Shown piece by piece: positions 44,294 through 52,467 of a stretch of DNA of 64,000 bases. The notes under the pieces were generated by a model. That model saw nothing but the letters and a program-made list of their open reading frames with translations, had not been told where the DNA came from and ran no database searches. Source of the DNA: Paenibacillus sp. J45TS6 (GTDB lineage Bacteria; Bacillota; Bacilli; Paenibacillales; Paenibacillaceae); contig NZ_BOSJ01000002.1 in NCBI RefSeq assembly GCF_018403285.1, positions 248,001-312,000 on the forward strand, given 5' to 3'. Positions within the stretch are counted from its first letter, which is position 1, and every line of letters starts with the position of its first letter. Made by a program: the position numbers and the translations under genes.

Positions 44294-45457
44294 TCAGACA
44301 GAAGCGAGGAAATTTAATATTTGGTCACTAGCTTGACCTAGTAAAACGTCATATTGGTGCTTCTCATTTAAATCAGCGAAAATACGTTTTATCTTAAGGC
44401 GCAAAGTTTTGACCTCTTTTTCCTGTTCAGGGCGGGGATTTCGATCTATATAACGCATGAACTGTCCAAGCGAGATGAGCAAATGCGGGGTGCTTTTGGA
44501 TTCATAATATACTCGCATTCCTAGATCAACAGAAGAAGTAGCCTCTTGAATAAGCCCCTGCGAATACTGCCAGATTCCCTCCAAAAAATGAAACCGAATC
44601 AGCTCTCGAAGATAAGGTGTATCCTCCAGCATGAGACGGATCTGCTCCATCTTCTTGTTCACTTTTTCAGGCTGATTCTGCAAGATATAGAGGTACAGCT
44701 CAGCAGCAGCCACTGGAATATGGAACCCGATCAGTTCATCTTCCTTCACAACCCGGCGGGTCTCAATTAATCGTTCCTCCGCTTCTGCAAATCGGCCACT
44801 CTCTGCATAGATATCTATGATATTCAGGATATACATCTCCCTATGCTGATGAGGAGATAGCAGACCCGATTGAAGGATCTTCTCTAAGAGCTCAAGTGCT
44901 TCTTCAGGCGGAATAAGGATTCCATATAGTATCGATATCCAGTACAGCTGATCCTGGACTGGCGTTGTGCTGTCATGTACAAAATAGGCCAGATCTCCAT
45001 CTAGAAAGTGCAGATATCTGGAGTAGTATGAATTAACCTCAATCCCAAGCACCTCCTGCTGAGCAGCAAGGGCCATCATGGAGTCGCCTTGACCAAGCAA
45101 ATGGTATTTCTGAAAAAGCTGACCTACCGCCGCTTGTAATTCAGCATCGTAGAGGGATGGACGCATACGCAGGCCATTCGTTTCGTGTACACTCAGTCGA
45201 TATCCTGTACCACGTACGGTGAGAAGTTTAAACTCAGGAAGAGGAACGAGCTTTTTACGAAGCCGGTAAATGTGATCATCCACCGTACGCTCTGAGGGGT
45301 ATTCCATCCCCCACACCTGATTCAGAAGATGCTCCCTGGTAAAGGTCTGCCCTTGATGACGAACTAAAAAGGTAAGGAGTGCATACTCTTTTGCCAGCAG
45401 TATCGCTTTCCCTGACGGGGTAGTAACAGAGTAGGTGCCTTCATCAAAATCAATCAT
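44294..45457 (-). CDS. OmpR-type winged-helix regulator fused to a TPR-like domain
   Basis: A 387-residue one-component regulator. Residues 1-95 are a Trans_reg_C winged helix (KEYALLTFLVRHQGQTFTRE, then TVDDHIYRLRKKL and LLTVRGTGYRL). No receiver domain or phospho-acceptor Asp precedes it. Residues 110-387 are all-helical, resembling BTAD/TPR modules, and could sense a ligand or protein, as in SARP-like or LuxR-TPR regulators. It lies directly upstream of the MFS gene and is the likely controller of that transporter. GGAGG is 7 nt before the ATG. Confidence 0.78.
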   Translation of the reverse strand: MIDFDEGTYSVTTPSGKAILLAKEYALLTFLVRHQGQTFTREHLLNQVWGMEYPSERTVDDHIYRLRKKLVPLPEFKLLTVRGTGYRLSVHETNGLRMRPSLYDAELQAAVGQLFQKYHLLGQGDSMMALAAQQEVLGIEVNSYYSRYLHFLDGDLAYFVHDSTTPVQDQLYWISILYGILIPPEEALELLEKILQSGLLSPHQHREMYILNIIDIYAESGRFAEAEERLIETRRVVKEDELIGFHIPVAAAELYLYILQNQPEKVNKKMEQIRLMLEDTPYLRELIRFHFLEGIWQYSQGLIQEATSSVDLGMRVYYESKSTPHLLISLGQFMRYIDRNPRPEQEKEVKTLRLKIKRIFADLNEKHQYDVLLGQASDQILNFLASV

Positions 45458-45544
45458 GAGATCTCCTCCGCTTGTCTTTATCGTTCACTTTCTTTCATCT
45501 CATTGTACACGCTGCGTTCCGGCATTACCTCCGTCTCCATTAAC

Positions 45545-45573
45545 AAAAAAACCGGCACGCTAAGGTGCCAGCT
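45545..45573 (-). terminator. Rho-independent terminator after the TrpXYZ-type ABC operon
   Basis: On the minus strand GGCAC/GTGCC with a 6-nt loop (45569-45554, extended by wobble pairs), followed by seven T (45551-45545). Confidence 0.8.
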
Positions 45574-45614
45574 TCCTGTTCCATTCTATAAGAGCACGGC
45601 TCTATCCAAGGTCT

Positions 45615-46409
45615 CTATCCAAGAACAACCCGATCATCAGCTAGCGTAGTTCCACTGATCTGCTCGAACTCCCGCAGCAGTTCTGCCACGGTCAAAGTTG
45701 CTTTACGCTCTGCATTTACATCAAGGATAATCCGGCCTTTATCCATCATAATTAGCCTGTTCCCCAGCCGAATCGCTTGTTCCATATTATGAGTCACCAT
45801 CAAGGTGGTCAGGTTCATTTCTCGGACGAGCGATTCTGTGATGCTCGTAATCAGCTCAGCCCGTGATGGATCAAGTGCAGCGGTGTGCTCATCGAGAAGG
45901 AGAATCTCAGGGCGAGTAAATGTCGCCATAAGCAGGCTGAGCGCCTGTCTTTCCCCACCAGATAAGAGTCCTACCTTGGCTCTAGTCCGATTTTCAAGTC
46001 CAATCCCCAGCTTCTCCAGTTGTTCTCGGAATAGCAACTTCGTTCCCTTACTAATACCAAAAGAAAGCCCTCTTGATTTCCCCCGGCGGTAAGCCATCGC
46101 AAGATTCTCTTCAATCGTCATCTGAGGTGCAGTTCCTGCCATCGGGTCCTGAAATACCCGGCCGATCCACTGGCTCCGCTTATACTCTGGCAAACCGCTT
46201 ATCGTCTTATCCTTAATTCTCACTTCTCCGGCATCGGGTTTCAATACCCCTGATATCACATTCATCAAGGTAGATTTGCCTGCGCCATTACTGCCAATAA
46301 CCGTTACGAAATCACCATGGTTCAAAGTTAAATTTGCATCCATCAACGCAATCTTCTCATCTACCGTACCTGGATTAAATAATTTGGAGACATGATCAAT
46401 GTGCAGCAT
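45615..46409 (-). CDS. ABC transporter ATPase (TrpZ/YcjX-like, simple-ligand importer)
   Basis: A 264-residue nucleotide-binding subunit. Walker A is GSNGAGKST (about residue 39), the signature LLSGGERQAL (about 152), Walker B ILLLDEHTAALD (about 173), and the H-loop MVTHNMEQA. Its ATG overlaps the stop of the permease gene by one base. Together with the permease and lipoprotein genes it forms the group annotated as TrpXYZ or BMP/ABC_sub_bind importers, whose members take up tryptophan, tyrosine or other small ligands. Ligand identity is not evident here. Confidence 0.88.
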   Translation of the reverse strand: MLHIDHVSKLFNPGTVDEKIALMDANLTLNHGDFVTVIGSNGAGKSTLMNVISGVLKPDAGEVRIKDKTISGLPEYKRSQWIGRVFQDPMAGTAPQMTIEENLAMAYRRGKSRGLSFGISKGTKLLFREQLEKLGIGLENRTRAKVGLLSGGERQALSLLMATFTRPEILLLDEHTAALDPSRAELITSITESLVREMNLTTLMVTHNMEQAIRLGNRLIMMDKGRIILDVNAERKATLTVAELLREFEQISGTTLADDRVVLG

Positions 46410-47350
46410 TAGAGACCACCTCCTACATTTTTCCCTGTATAACCTGTTCCAGATAACAGATCTGCCGTCCGTTTCTTCGCCATCTTCTTCTGTTTTATTT
46501 TCCGCTGAGTGGAAGGAATAAGCAGTGCCAGAATGACGATTACCGCTGTAATAATCTTAAGGTCAGAAGTCTCCAACCATTCAATGCGATAAGCTAACAT
46601 GACCACAATTCGGTATACAACCGAACCAAGAATGACGGAAACAATCGCCCAGAAGATACTGCGCTTACCAATGATCGCTTCCCCGATAATGACAGAAGCC
46701 AGTCCGATCACGATCATTCCGATTCCCATCGAAATATCTGCAAATCCAGACTGCTGTGCAATAAAAGCACCGGACAAAGCAACAAGACCATTGGACAAGC
46801 TGATCCCTACAAGCTTTGTTGTGTCTGTATTCGCACCAAAGCTGCGAATCATACGCTCATTGTCACCCGTCGCACGAAGAGCAAGTCCTAGATTCGTTTT
46901 AAAGAAAATATCAAGAAGCAAGATAACGATGGCGGAAATGATCAGCATGAAATACAGAGGAGATACGCCTGTAAACAGAGTATCCGTATTAATCAGCGAT
47001 ACGTTGGGTGCTTTGAGAATTCGCATATTAATCGAATAGAGAGCAATCATCATCAGAATACCGGATAACAGACCGTTAATTCTCCCCTTGGTGTGCAGCA
47101 GTCCTGTACATGCTCCCGCCGCAATTCCTCCGCCAAAAGCAGCCAGGGTCGCAACCCAAGGAGCGTGCCCCGCTGTAATCATCACCGCCGCAATCGCCCC
47201 GCCCGTCGTAAAACTTTGATCAACGGTTAGATCGGGGAAGTCGAGAATCCGAAATGTAATATATACGCCCAGCGCCATGAGTCCATACAATAGCCCCAGC
47301 TCAATCGCTTTTGGCGTGGATGCAAGCAGTTCGAGCAGTGTACTAACCAT
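46409..47350 (-). CDS. ABC transporter permease (branched-chain-amino-acid-like fold)
   Basis: A 313-residue permease with eight or so helices of the BPD_transp_2 type (LLYGLMALGVYITFRILDFPDLTVDQSF at the start). The segment GLALRATGDNERMIRSFG is the usual loop contacting the ATPase. The C-terminal basic tail (STQRKIKQKKMAKKRT) is cytoplasmic. Start GGAGG-A-GAAAAGT-ATG at 47350. A hairpin in the gap to the upstream binding-protein gene probably lowers downstream expression. Confidence 0.88.
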   Translation of the reverse strand: MVSTLLELLASTPKAIELGLLYGLMALGVYITFRILDFPDLTVDQSFTTGGAIAAVMITAGHAPWVATLAAFGGGIAAGACTGLLHTKGRINGLLSGILMMIALYSINMRILKAPNVSLINTDTLFTGVSPLYFMLIISAIVILLLDIFFKTNLGLALRATGDNERMIRSFGANTDTTKLVGISLSNGLVALSGAFIAQQSGFADISMGIGMIVIGLASVIIGEAIIGKRSIFWAIVSVILGSVVYRIVVMLAYRIEWLETSDLKIITAVIVILALLIPSTQRKIKQKKMAKKRTADLLSGTGYTGKNVGGGL

Positions 47351-47373
47351 ACTTTTCTCCTCCTAGTTAAAGA

Positions 47374-47400
47374 GAACAGGGTGGGAGTCCCGCCCTGTTC
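47374..47400 (-). other. Intra-operon stable hairpin
   Basis: GAACAGGGTGGGA and TCCCGCCCTGTTC form a nearly perfect stem with one wobble and a very small loop. It lies between the binding-protein stop (47447) and the permease start (47350) and is not followed by a T run. It is likely an mRNA stabiliser that leaves more of the binding-protein message, a common arrangement in ABC operons. Confidence 0.7.
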
Positions 47401-47446
47401 CGCATTGCTGTCCTGTTTCTAGTTACCATACATCTTGCCTAACCTA

Positions 47447-48496
47447 TTACTGAATAATATTGGTTTCCTGATCTGTTACACTTGCCTTCATTTCCTCTGT
47501 GACTTCAATTCCTTGTTCTGTAGCCGCACTGAGGTTAAGAATAAGATCAAGTTTGTCTGGTACGGTAATCGCAAGATCGGCTGGATTTGCGCCATTTTTC
47601 AAAATATCTACAGCCATTTCGCCTACTTGATATCCATGGTCAAAATATTTAAAACCTACGGTTGCGAATGCACCTTTCTCTACCGTATCACGGTCACTGG
47701 AGAAGAACGGGATGTCTTTATCGTTCGCAATTTTGATAATCGTATCTACCGCACTTACCACGGTATTATCGAGTGTAATGTAGAGGGCATCTACTTTACT
47801 GACTAGGGAATCCGCTGCCTGCTGTACCTCGGACGTATTCGTTACTGAGGCTTTAATGAGTTCTATATCATGCTCCTTGAAAGCCGCTTCCGCATTCCCT
47901 GCCATAACTACCGCATTCGCTTCTCCTTCATTAAGTACAAGGCCGACTTTTTTAATCTCCGGCATTTGTTTTGCAATGAAAGAAGCCAATGTCTTAATTG
48001 CTTCTGGATTCGTATCCGATGCTCCTGTAACATTGCCGCCCGGCTTCTCTAGATTGGTCACAAGTTTTGCATCAAGAGGATCTGTTACTGCGGCGAACAA
48101 TACAGGCTTATCTTTGACTTGCTGAACGACAGCTTGAGCAGAAGGGGTAGCTATACCGAGCACAAGATCACTTTTATCTGTAGCAATCTTCTGAGCAATG
48201 GATAGGTTATTCGCAGCATCGGCCTGTGCATTGTTCAGGTCAATTTTCAGGTTGTCTTCCTCTACCAGACCGCCGTCCTTCAATGCAGCAATAAATCCAT
48301 CTCTTGTGGCATCAAGCGAAGGGTGTTCAACGTACTGCGAGATCGCAATGGTATACGCCTTCTTCTCGCCTGCCACATCTCCACCTTCCCCGCCCGAGGT
48401 ACCGTTCGTACCAGTACTCCCTGCATCGTTTCCACAACCTGCTGCCAAAGCCATCGAAGCACCAAGAATCAAAGACATCCACATTTTTTTCTTCAT
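47447..48496 (-). CDS. ABC transporter substrate-binding lipoprotein (TrpX type, PF04392)
   Basis: A 349-residue lipoprotein. The signal peptide ends LAAGCGNDAG with the lipidated Cys near residue 22, followed by a Gly/Ser/Thr linker. The mature part (KAYTIAISQYVEHPSLDATRDGF, then FAAVTDPLDAKLV and GVLG-like VGLVLNEGEANAV) is the ABC_sub_bind fold. ATG 48496 has AGGGG about 9 nt upstream; the frame extends to 48556 without a ribosome binding site. It is the first gene of the operon with a strong upstream promoter and a leader of about 200 nt. Confidence 0.85.
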   Translation of the reverse strand: MKKKMWMSLILGASMALAAGCGNDAGSTGTNGTSGGEGGDVAGEKKAYTIAISQYVEHPSLDATRDGFIAALKDGGLVEEDNLKIDLNNAQADAANNLSIAQKIATDKSDLVLGIATPSAQAVVQQVKDKPVLFAAVTDPLDAKLVTNLEKPGGNVTGASDTNPEAIKTLASFIAKQMPEIKKVGLVLNEGEANAVVMAGNAEAAFKEHDIELIKASVTNTSEVQQAADSLVSKVDALYITLDNTVVSAVDTIIKIANDKDIPFFSSDRDTVEKGAFATVGFKYFDHGYQVGEMAVDILKNGANPADLAITVPDKLDLILNLSAATEQGIEVTEEMKASVTDQETNIIQ

Positions 48497-48762
48497 ATAT
48501 AAGACCCCTCTCTTTTTCTTCTCGCTTACTTTGCTTCCATTTAATACCTCTAACATACAGTGTCACATAGTAGCATTACTGTGTTAAAGCACACGGAGCT
48601 GAAAAGGCATAATTCCTCCATGATGAAACCGTTTGTAAGAATCTTAAAAATAGGACGACCAGTCATTTATTAACGCATGGTCAGAAACAACTTTTCCCTA
48701 ATATTACGGGTGCTTGTACTATTCGTCAATTACTACTTTTACTGGAAGTACAAATATAAAAA
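48497..48762 (-). promoter_or_regulatory. Promoter and long leader of the TrpX-type operon
   Basis: On the minus strand TTGACG-type -35 (48729-48724), 17-nt spacer and TAATAT (48706-48701) form a good sigma-A promoter, leaving about 200 nt of leader. The leader contains GGAGG-AATT-ATG followed by a nine-codon open frame (MPFQLRVL, stop), and an ACAGT/ACTGT stem downstream. Whether it is a leader peptide is uncertain. Confidence 0.5.
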
Positions 48763-48806
48763 GAAAACGCCACAATAGAACCGAAGTTCCATTATGACGT
48801 TTCCAT
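48763..48806 (-). terminator. Rho-independent terminator after the SufR-like gene
   Basis: A 19-bp stem with several wobble pairs (GAAAACGCC... with ...GACGTTTCC) around a CGAA loop, followed on the minus strand by a TTTTCTTTTT tract. Confidence 0.85.
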
Positions 48807-48808
48807 AA

Positions 48809-49435
48809 TTAAGATGGTTTTATCTTATACGTACAGCAGCGTCCGCCTTTGGCAAGGCATTCGGTGCGGGTTACCGAAGCTTGCAGCAGGGATTCAAATA
48901 ATTCTAACTCACAGCGGCATGCCTGTTGATATACATCGGCAACCTCAGAAATCGGACAGTTGTATTCACGAAGAATATATCCTTCTTCGTCCTCAGTGAG
49001 TTCGGTCATATAACCGCCATCATTTTGAATCCGTGCCAAAGAATGAACACGGCTTTCTAGATCTTTGTCTTCCATCTCTTTAATATATCGTTCGCGAAGC
49101 TTGTTTCTGCGCCTCTCAAATAACAGATCGATCATTTCCTCACCGGCTTCGTCTTGTAGTTCCTCAAGCAGATCCAGCGTAACCTTTGGATAGGTTTTGG
49201 GGAACAACGTTTCGCCTGTATCCGTGAGTCCATACACGGCAGAAGGACGGCCAGCAGTCTGCCGAACTAAATGAGGGGCAATATACCCGTCCTTCTCCAG
49301 TGTTGCAAGATGCCTGCGTACCGCCATCTCTGTAATCTTCAGTTCGGCAGTGATCTCACGGGCACTCAGCGGACCTTGAAGCTTTAACATGTGCAGCACT
49401 TGCTGGCGTGTTGACATATCTCTTGGTGCACTCAT
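48809..49435 (-). CDS. SufR-like Cys-cluster winged-helix regulator
   Basis: A 208-residue regulator. The N-terminal winged HTH (LSAREITAELKITEMAVRRHL, then GRPSAVYGLT) is DeoR/ArsR-like. The C-terminal half carries Cys at EYNCPISE, QQACRCELELFE, TECLAKGGRCC, the arrangement typical of SufR-type proteins that bind an iron-sulfur cluster. It would repress iron-sulfur assembly genes or related targets when cluster-loaded, by analogy with the cyanobacterial and actinobacterial family. The ATG at 49435 has CAGGTG 8 nt upstream. It lies 20 nt downstream of trhO on the same strand, so both may be co-transcribed. Confidence 0.78.
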   Translation of the reverse strand: MSAPRDMSTRQQVLHMLKLQGPLSAREITAELKITEMAVRRHLATLEKDGYIAPHLVRQTAGRPSAVYGLTDTGETLFPKTYPKVTLDLLEELQDEAGEEMIDLLFERRRNKLRERYIKEMEDKDLESRVHSLARIQNDGGYMTELTEDEEGYILREYNCPISEVADVYQQACRCELELFESLLQASVTRTECLAKGGRCCTYKIKPS

Positions 49436-49455
49436 AAGAATCACCTGCTTTCGTA

Positions 49456-50355
49456 TTATGAAATCGAAGCAGCCGCTATGTTTGCTTTTTCCCGGCAAGC
49501 ATCCGAACAGAACAAGTCATGCTCTTCCGCACAAGAATCACAGGACACATACTGTAAATTACATGTCGGGCAGTTCACATATTGGTCTTCTATCGTTCCG
49601 CAGTGATAGCAGGAAGCAATCACAATATCTTCGTCTGTACGATTAATCGGTACAGAAATACGTTCGTCAAATACATAGCATTTACCGTCAAACAGTCTGC
49701 CCTGAACCTCAGGATCTTTACCATAAGTAACGATTCCGCCTTCAAGCTGAGCGACATCCTGGAATCCTTCTTTTAGCAAGAAACCGGTAAGTTTCTCACA
49801 GCGAATACCGCCTGTGCAATACGTAATGACTTTCTTGTCTTTCACATCACCCAGGTTCTCACGAATCCACTGCGGGAATTCACGGAAAGACTCGACTTCA
49901 GGGCGGATCGCTCCGCGGAAATGTCCAATTTCATATTCATAATCGTTACGGCCGTCAATTACCACAACATCATCGCTTTGCAGCTCTTCATAAAATTCTT
50001 TAGGAGAGAGGCGTTTGCCGAACAAGACGTTTGGATCCAGCTCTTCTTCATAGCGGAAAGTCACTAGTTCTTTTTTGTGACGCACAAACATTTTTTTGAA
50101 CGCGTGACCTTCTACTTCGTCAATCTTAAACCATATATCGCTAAACAGCGGGTTTGCTTTCATATCCTGCATGTATTGCTCTGTTTGTTCATAAGTTCCC
50201 GATACCGTTCCGTTAATTCCTTCTTCCGCAATCAGTATCCGGCCTTTCAGTCCAAGATCCTTGCAATATTGTAAATGTTCCTGAGTTAACGTCTCTGGAT
50301 CATCAATGTGGACAAATTTATAGTACAGCAGTACACGGTAATTAGATTGACTCAT
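49456..50355 (-). CDS. trhO: tRNA uridine-34 hydroxylase TrhO (rhodanese family)
   Basis: A 299-residue enzyme that introduces the 5-hydroxyl group on wobble uridine of tRNA in an O2-dependent way. The N-terminal ferredoxin-like domain ([12 protein letters not shown], then [16 protein letters not shown]) is followed by a rhodanese domain (about residues 115-215) with Cys180 in [16 protein letters not shown]-terminal Cys-rich tail has [25 protein letters not shown], probably a zinc-binding segment. The length matches YbfQ/TrhO of Bacillus. The promoter and leader are at 50355-50580. Confidence 0.92.
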   Translation of the reverse strand: MSQSNYRVLLYYKFVHIDDPETLTQEHLQYCKDLGLKGRILIAEEGINGTVSGTYEQTEQYMQDMKANPLFSDIWFKIDEVEGHAFKKMFVRHKKELVTFRYEEELDPNVLFGKRLSPKEFYEELQSDDVVVIDGRNDYEYEIGHFRGAIRPEVESFREFPQWIRENLGDVKDKKVITYCTGGIRCEKLTGFLLKEGFQDVAQLEGGIVTYGKDPEVQGRLFDGKCYVFDERISVPINRTDEDIVIASCYHCGTIEDQYVNCPTCNLQYVSCDSCAEEHDLFCSDACREKANIAAASIS

Positions 50356-50690
50356 TCTCTGTTTCCACCTGTCATTATTTATAGTTCCAAGCTATGAATT
50401 AGACGACAACAACGAGGAAGTAAACCTTACTGTTGTTCACTTCGCAGTTCAATTACAGACCCTTAAACAACAAGAAGCAGCCACAAGAAGGATGAAAAAG
50501 ATCCCTCTGCCGCTACATGTAAATTCATGGTCAAAATGATATTCCTAGTCTAACGAAGTGTCTCTACTTAGTCAATATAAAGGTATAAAAAGTTGATTAA
50601 GTCCTTCTTCTTGATCCTCCTTTTTTAATAAAAAAACGCCCTGCACTTCCCTTGTTAGGAAATACAAGACGTTCTTATTTAGCTAGAGTA
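50356..50690 (-). promoter_or_regulatory. trhO promoter and structured leader; 335-bp gap
   Basis: On the minus strand TTGACT (50575-50570) and TAGACT (50552-50547) are 17 nt apart and form a promoter with a leader of about 190 nt. Within the leader GAAGTGAAC and GTTTACTTC form a 9-bp hairpin with one wobble, overlapping a possible alternative pairing of ACAAC with GTTGT. The rest of the gap contains the terminator at 50633-50676. Confidence 0.5.
50633..50676 (-). terminator. Rho-independent terminator after the ABC importer operon at 50.7-53.7 kb
   Basis: On the minus strand AACGTCTTGTATTTCCT pairs with AGGGAAGTGCAGGGCGTT with several wobble pairs, followed by seven T. Confidence 0.85.
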
Positions 50691-51521
50691 TTAAGCTTTG
50701 ATGGACCCCTGAGTTACTCCGTTAATAATCCACTTCTGAGCAAAGATGTAGATGATGATCATCGGCAGCATTGCCATGAGATAAGAAGCGAAGGCCAGGT
50801 TAAAGTCCGTGTTAAACTGTCCTTGGAAAATATACTGCACAAGCGGCAGTGTATACTGACGTTGATCGCTAATCATAATCAGCGGCAGCAGGAAGTCATT
50901 ATACGTTGATAAGCACGTCAGAATTCCGACAGTAGCACTCATGGGAGCAAGCAGCGGGAAGATAATGCGCCAGAATGTACCCCAAGTCGTTGCTCCATCC
51001 ACTTTCGCTGCTTCTTCCAGTGCCATAGGGATGGAACGAATATAAGCAACATAGATAAAGATATTAAAGGCAAGTCCATACACAGTATGCAGAAAAATGA
51101 GACCCACCAAATTCGTCATATGCAGACCAGACGTTAATTTTACGACAGGCAGCATAATGATTTGGAAAGGAATAAACATGGCACTGACAAAATAAAAATA
51201 TAATCCTTTAAAAAATTTATGATTCATGTTTCTTGCAATCGCATAAGCGACAAGCGAATTTGTCAGCAAAGTAAGAGTGACGGTTGCTGTAGTAACCAAG
51301 GTACTGTTCCCGAGTGCTCGGAAGAATCCAGTCATCTCAATCGCTTTTGAGAAGTTACTCCACTGGATATCCGCAGGAAAAGCGAAGATGGACTGACGCA
51401 TCTGTTCCGGGTTTTTCAGTGCGATGGTAACGGTCATATAGAGCGGAAACAACACCACGATGGTCCCGAGAACGATCAGGGTCATGACGATCCAATTCGT
51501 ACGATTACGAGGTTTCTTCAT
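50691..51521 (-). CDS. Carbohydrate ABC transporter permease (MalG type)
   Basis: A 276-residue permease with about six helices. The EAA loop is MALEEAAKVDGATTWGTFW (about residues 174-192), and the family ending (KWIINGVTQGSIKA) is intact. Its ATG shares one base with the stop of the upstream permease gene. It is the last gene of a three-gene importer and lacks its own ATPase. Confidence 0.88.
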   Translation of the reverse strand: MKKPRNRTNWIVMTLIVLGTIVVLFPLYMTVTIALKNPEQMRQSIFAFPADIQWSNFSKAIEMTGFFRALGNSTLVTTATVTLTLLTNSLVAYAIARNMNHKFFKGLYFYFVSAMFIPFQIIMLPVVKLTSGLHMTNLVGLIFLHTVYGLAFNIFIYVAYIRSIPMALEEAAKVDGATTWGTFWRIIFPLLAPMSATVGILTCLSTYNDFLLPLIMISDQRQYTLPLVQYIFQGQFNTDFNLAFASYLMAMLPMIIIYIFAQKWIINGVTQGSIKA

Positions 51522-52387
51522 TATACGTCACTCTCCCTTCTCTGCAGGAATCGTAGTTGTATGATCGAGATAAAGGCAATCAGAATAAAGTAAATGATGG
51601 CATTCGCAGATTGATAAGCAAATTCCCCGCCTTCAAATCCGCCTGTGTAGATCAGATGGGCAATTGACTGGGTTGCCCGCCCAGGTCCGCCATCGGTCAT
51701 GGCAACAACCAGGTCAAAGACCATAAGCGAGTTCTTCATCGCAAGCACCATATTAATCGTAAAGAAAGGAGCGATCAGGGGGAATGTAATACTCCAGAAT
51801 TCACGCCATTTTCCTGCCTCGTCTAGATTTGAAGCTTCATATAAATCCGTTGGGATGGTTTGCAGACCCGCTAGATAAAGAATCGTGTTAAAAGCAATCC
51901 CTTGCCAAATGGCAACGGTAACCACACCCACCCAAGCCAGATCCTGACTGCCTAGAATGTTCGTTGTCAGCGCCGTAAGCCCCAGGCTTTCTCCCCATAA
52001 TGGAAATACGTTAGAGAAAAGATAATTGAAAATATAGCCGACAATGAGAATACTCAGAATATTCGGTAAGAAGTAGACTGCACGAAAAAAGTTACGAAAC
52101 TTAATCTTGGCGTTAAGACCAAGGGCAATGAGTAAACTGATGACATTAATAAAAATCGTAGCAACCACAGCAAACCGGATGGTAAACCAGTAGGCATTCC
52201 CAATATTGCTGTCCTGGAACAGGTTAACGTAGTTTTTGAATCCAATAAAATCGTATGTATCTCCGAAACCGTTCCAATTGGTGAACGAGTAGTACAGGCC
52301 CTGCAAGGCAGGCAAAGTCATAAATATAAAGAAAAGTACCACAGCAGGCAGAGTCATCCAGTAATACGGAGTGAGCCGGTTCTTCAT
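51521..52387 (-). CDS. Carbohydrate ABC transporter permease (MalF type)
   Basis: A 288-residue permease. The EAA loop is DLYEASNLDEAGKWREFWS (about 185-203), in which the usual D/E-G-A core is DEA, a conservative variant. The ATG has AAGGAGG 7 nt upstream. It forms an operon with the binding protein upstream (80-nt gap) and its MalG-type partner downstream. Confidence 0.88.
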   Translation of the reverse strand: MKNRLTPYYWMTLPAVVLFFIFMTLPALQGLYYSFTNWNGFGDTYDFIGFKNYVNLFQDSNIGNAYWFTIRFAVVATIFINVISLLIALGLNAKIKFRNFFRAVYFLPNILSILIVGYIFNYLFSNVFPLWGESLGLTALTTNILGSQDLAWVGVVTVAIWQGIAFNTILYLAGLQTIPTDLYEASNLDEAGKWREFWSITFPLIAPFFTINMVLAMKNSLMVFDLVVAMTDGGPGRATQSIAHLIYTGGFEGGEFAYQSANAIIYFILIAFISIIQLRFLQRRESDV

Positions 52388-52467
52388 CTTCCATCCTCCT
52401 TAGTGGGGAGAAGGACTTTTGGTTCCTTATTTTCAAAAGCCCGTTCTCTCGTCATTCTCTTGTTGAT

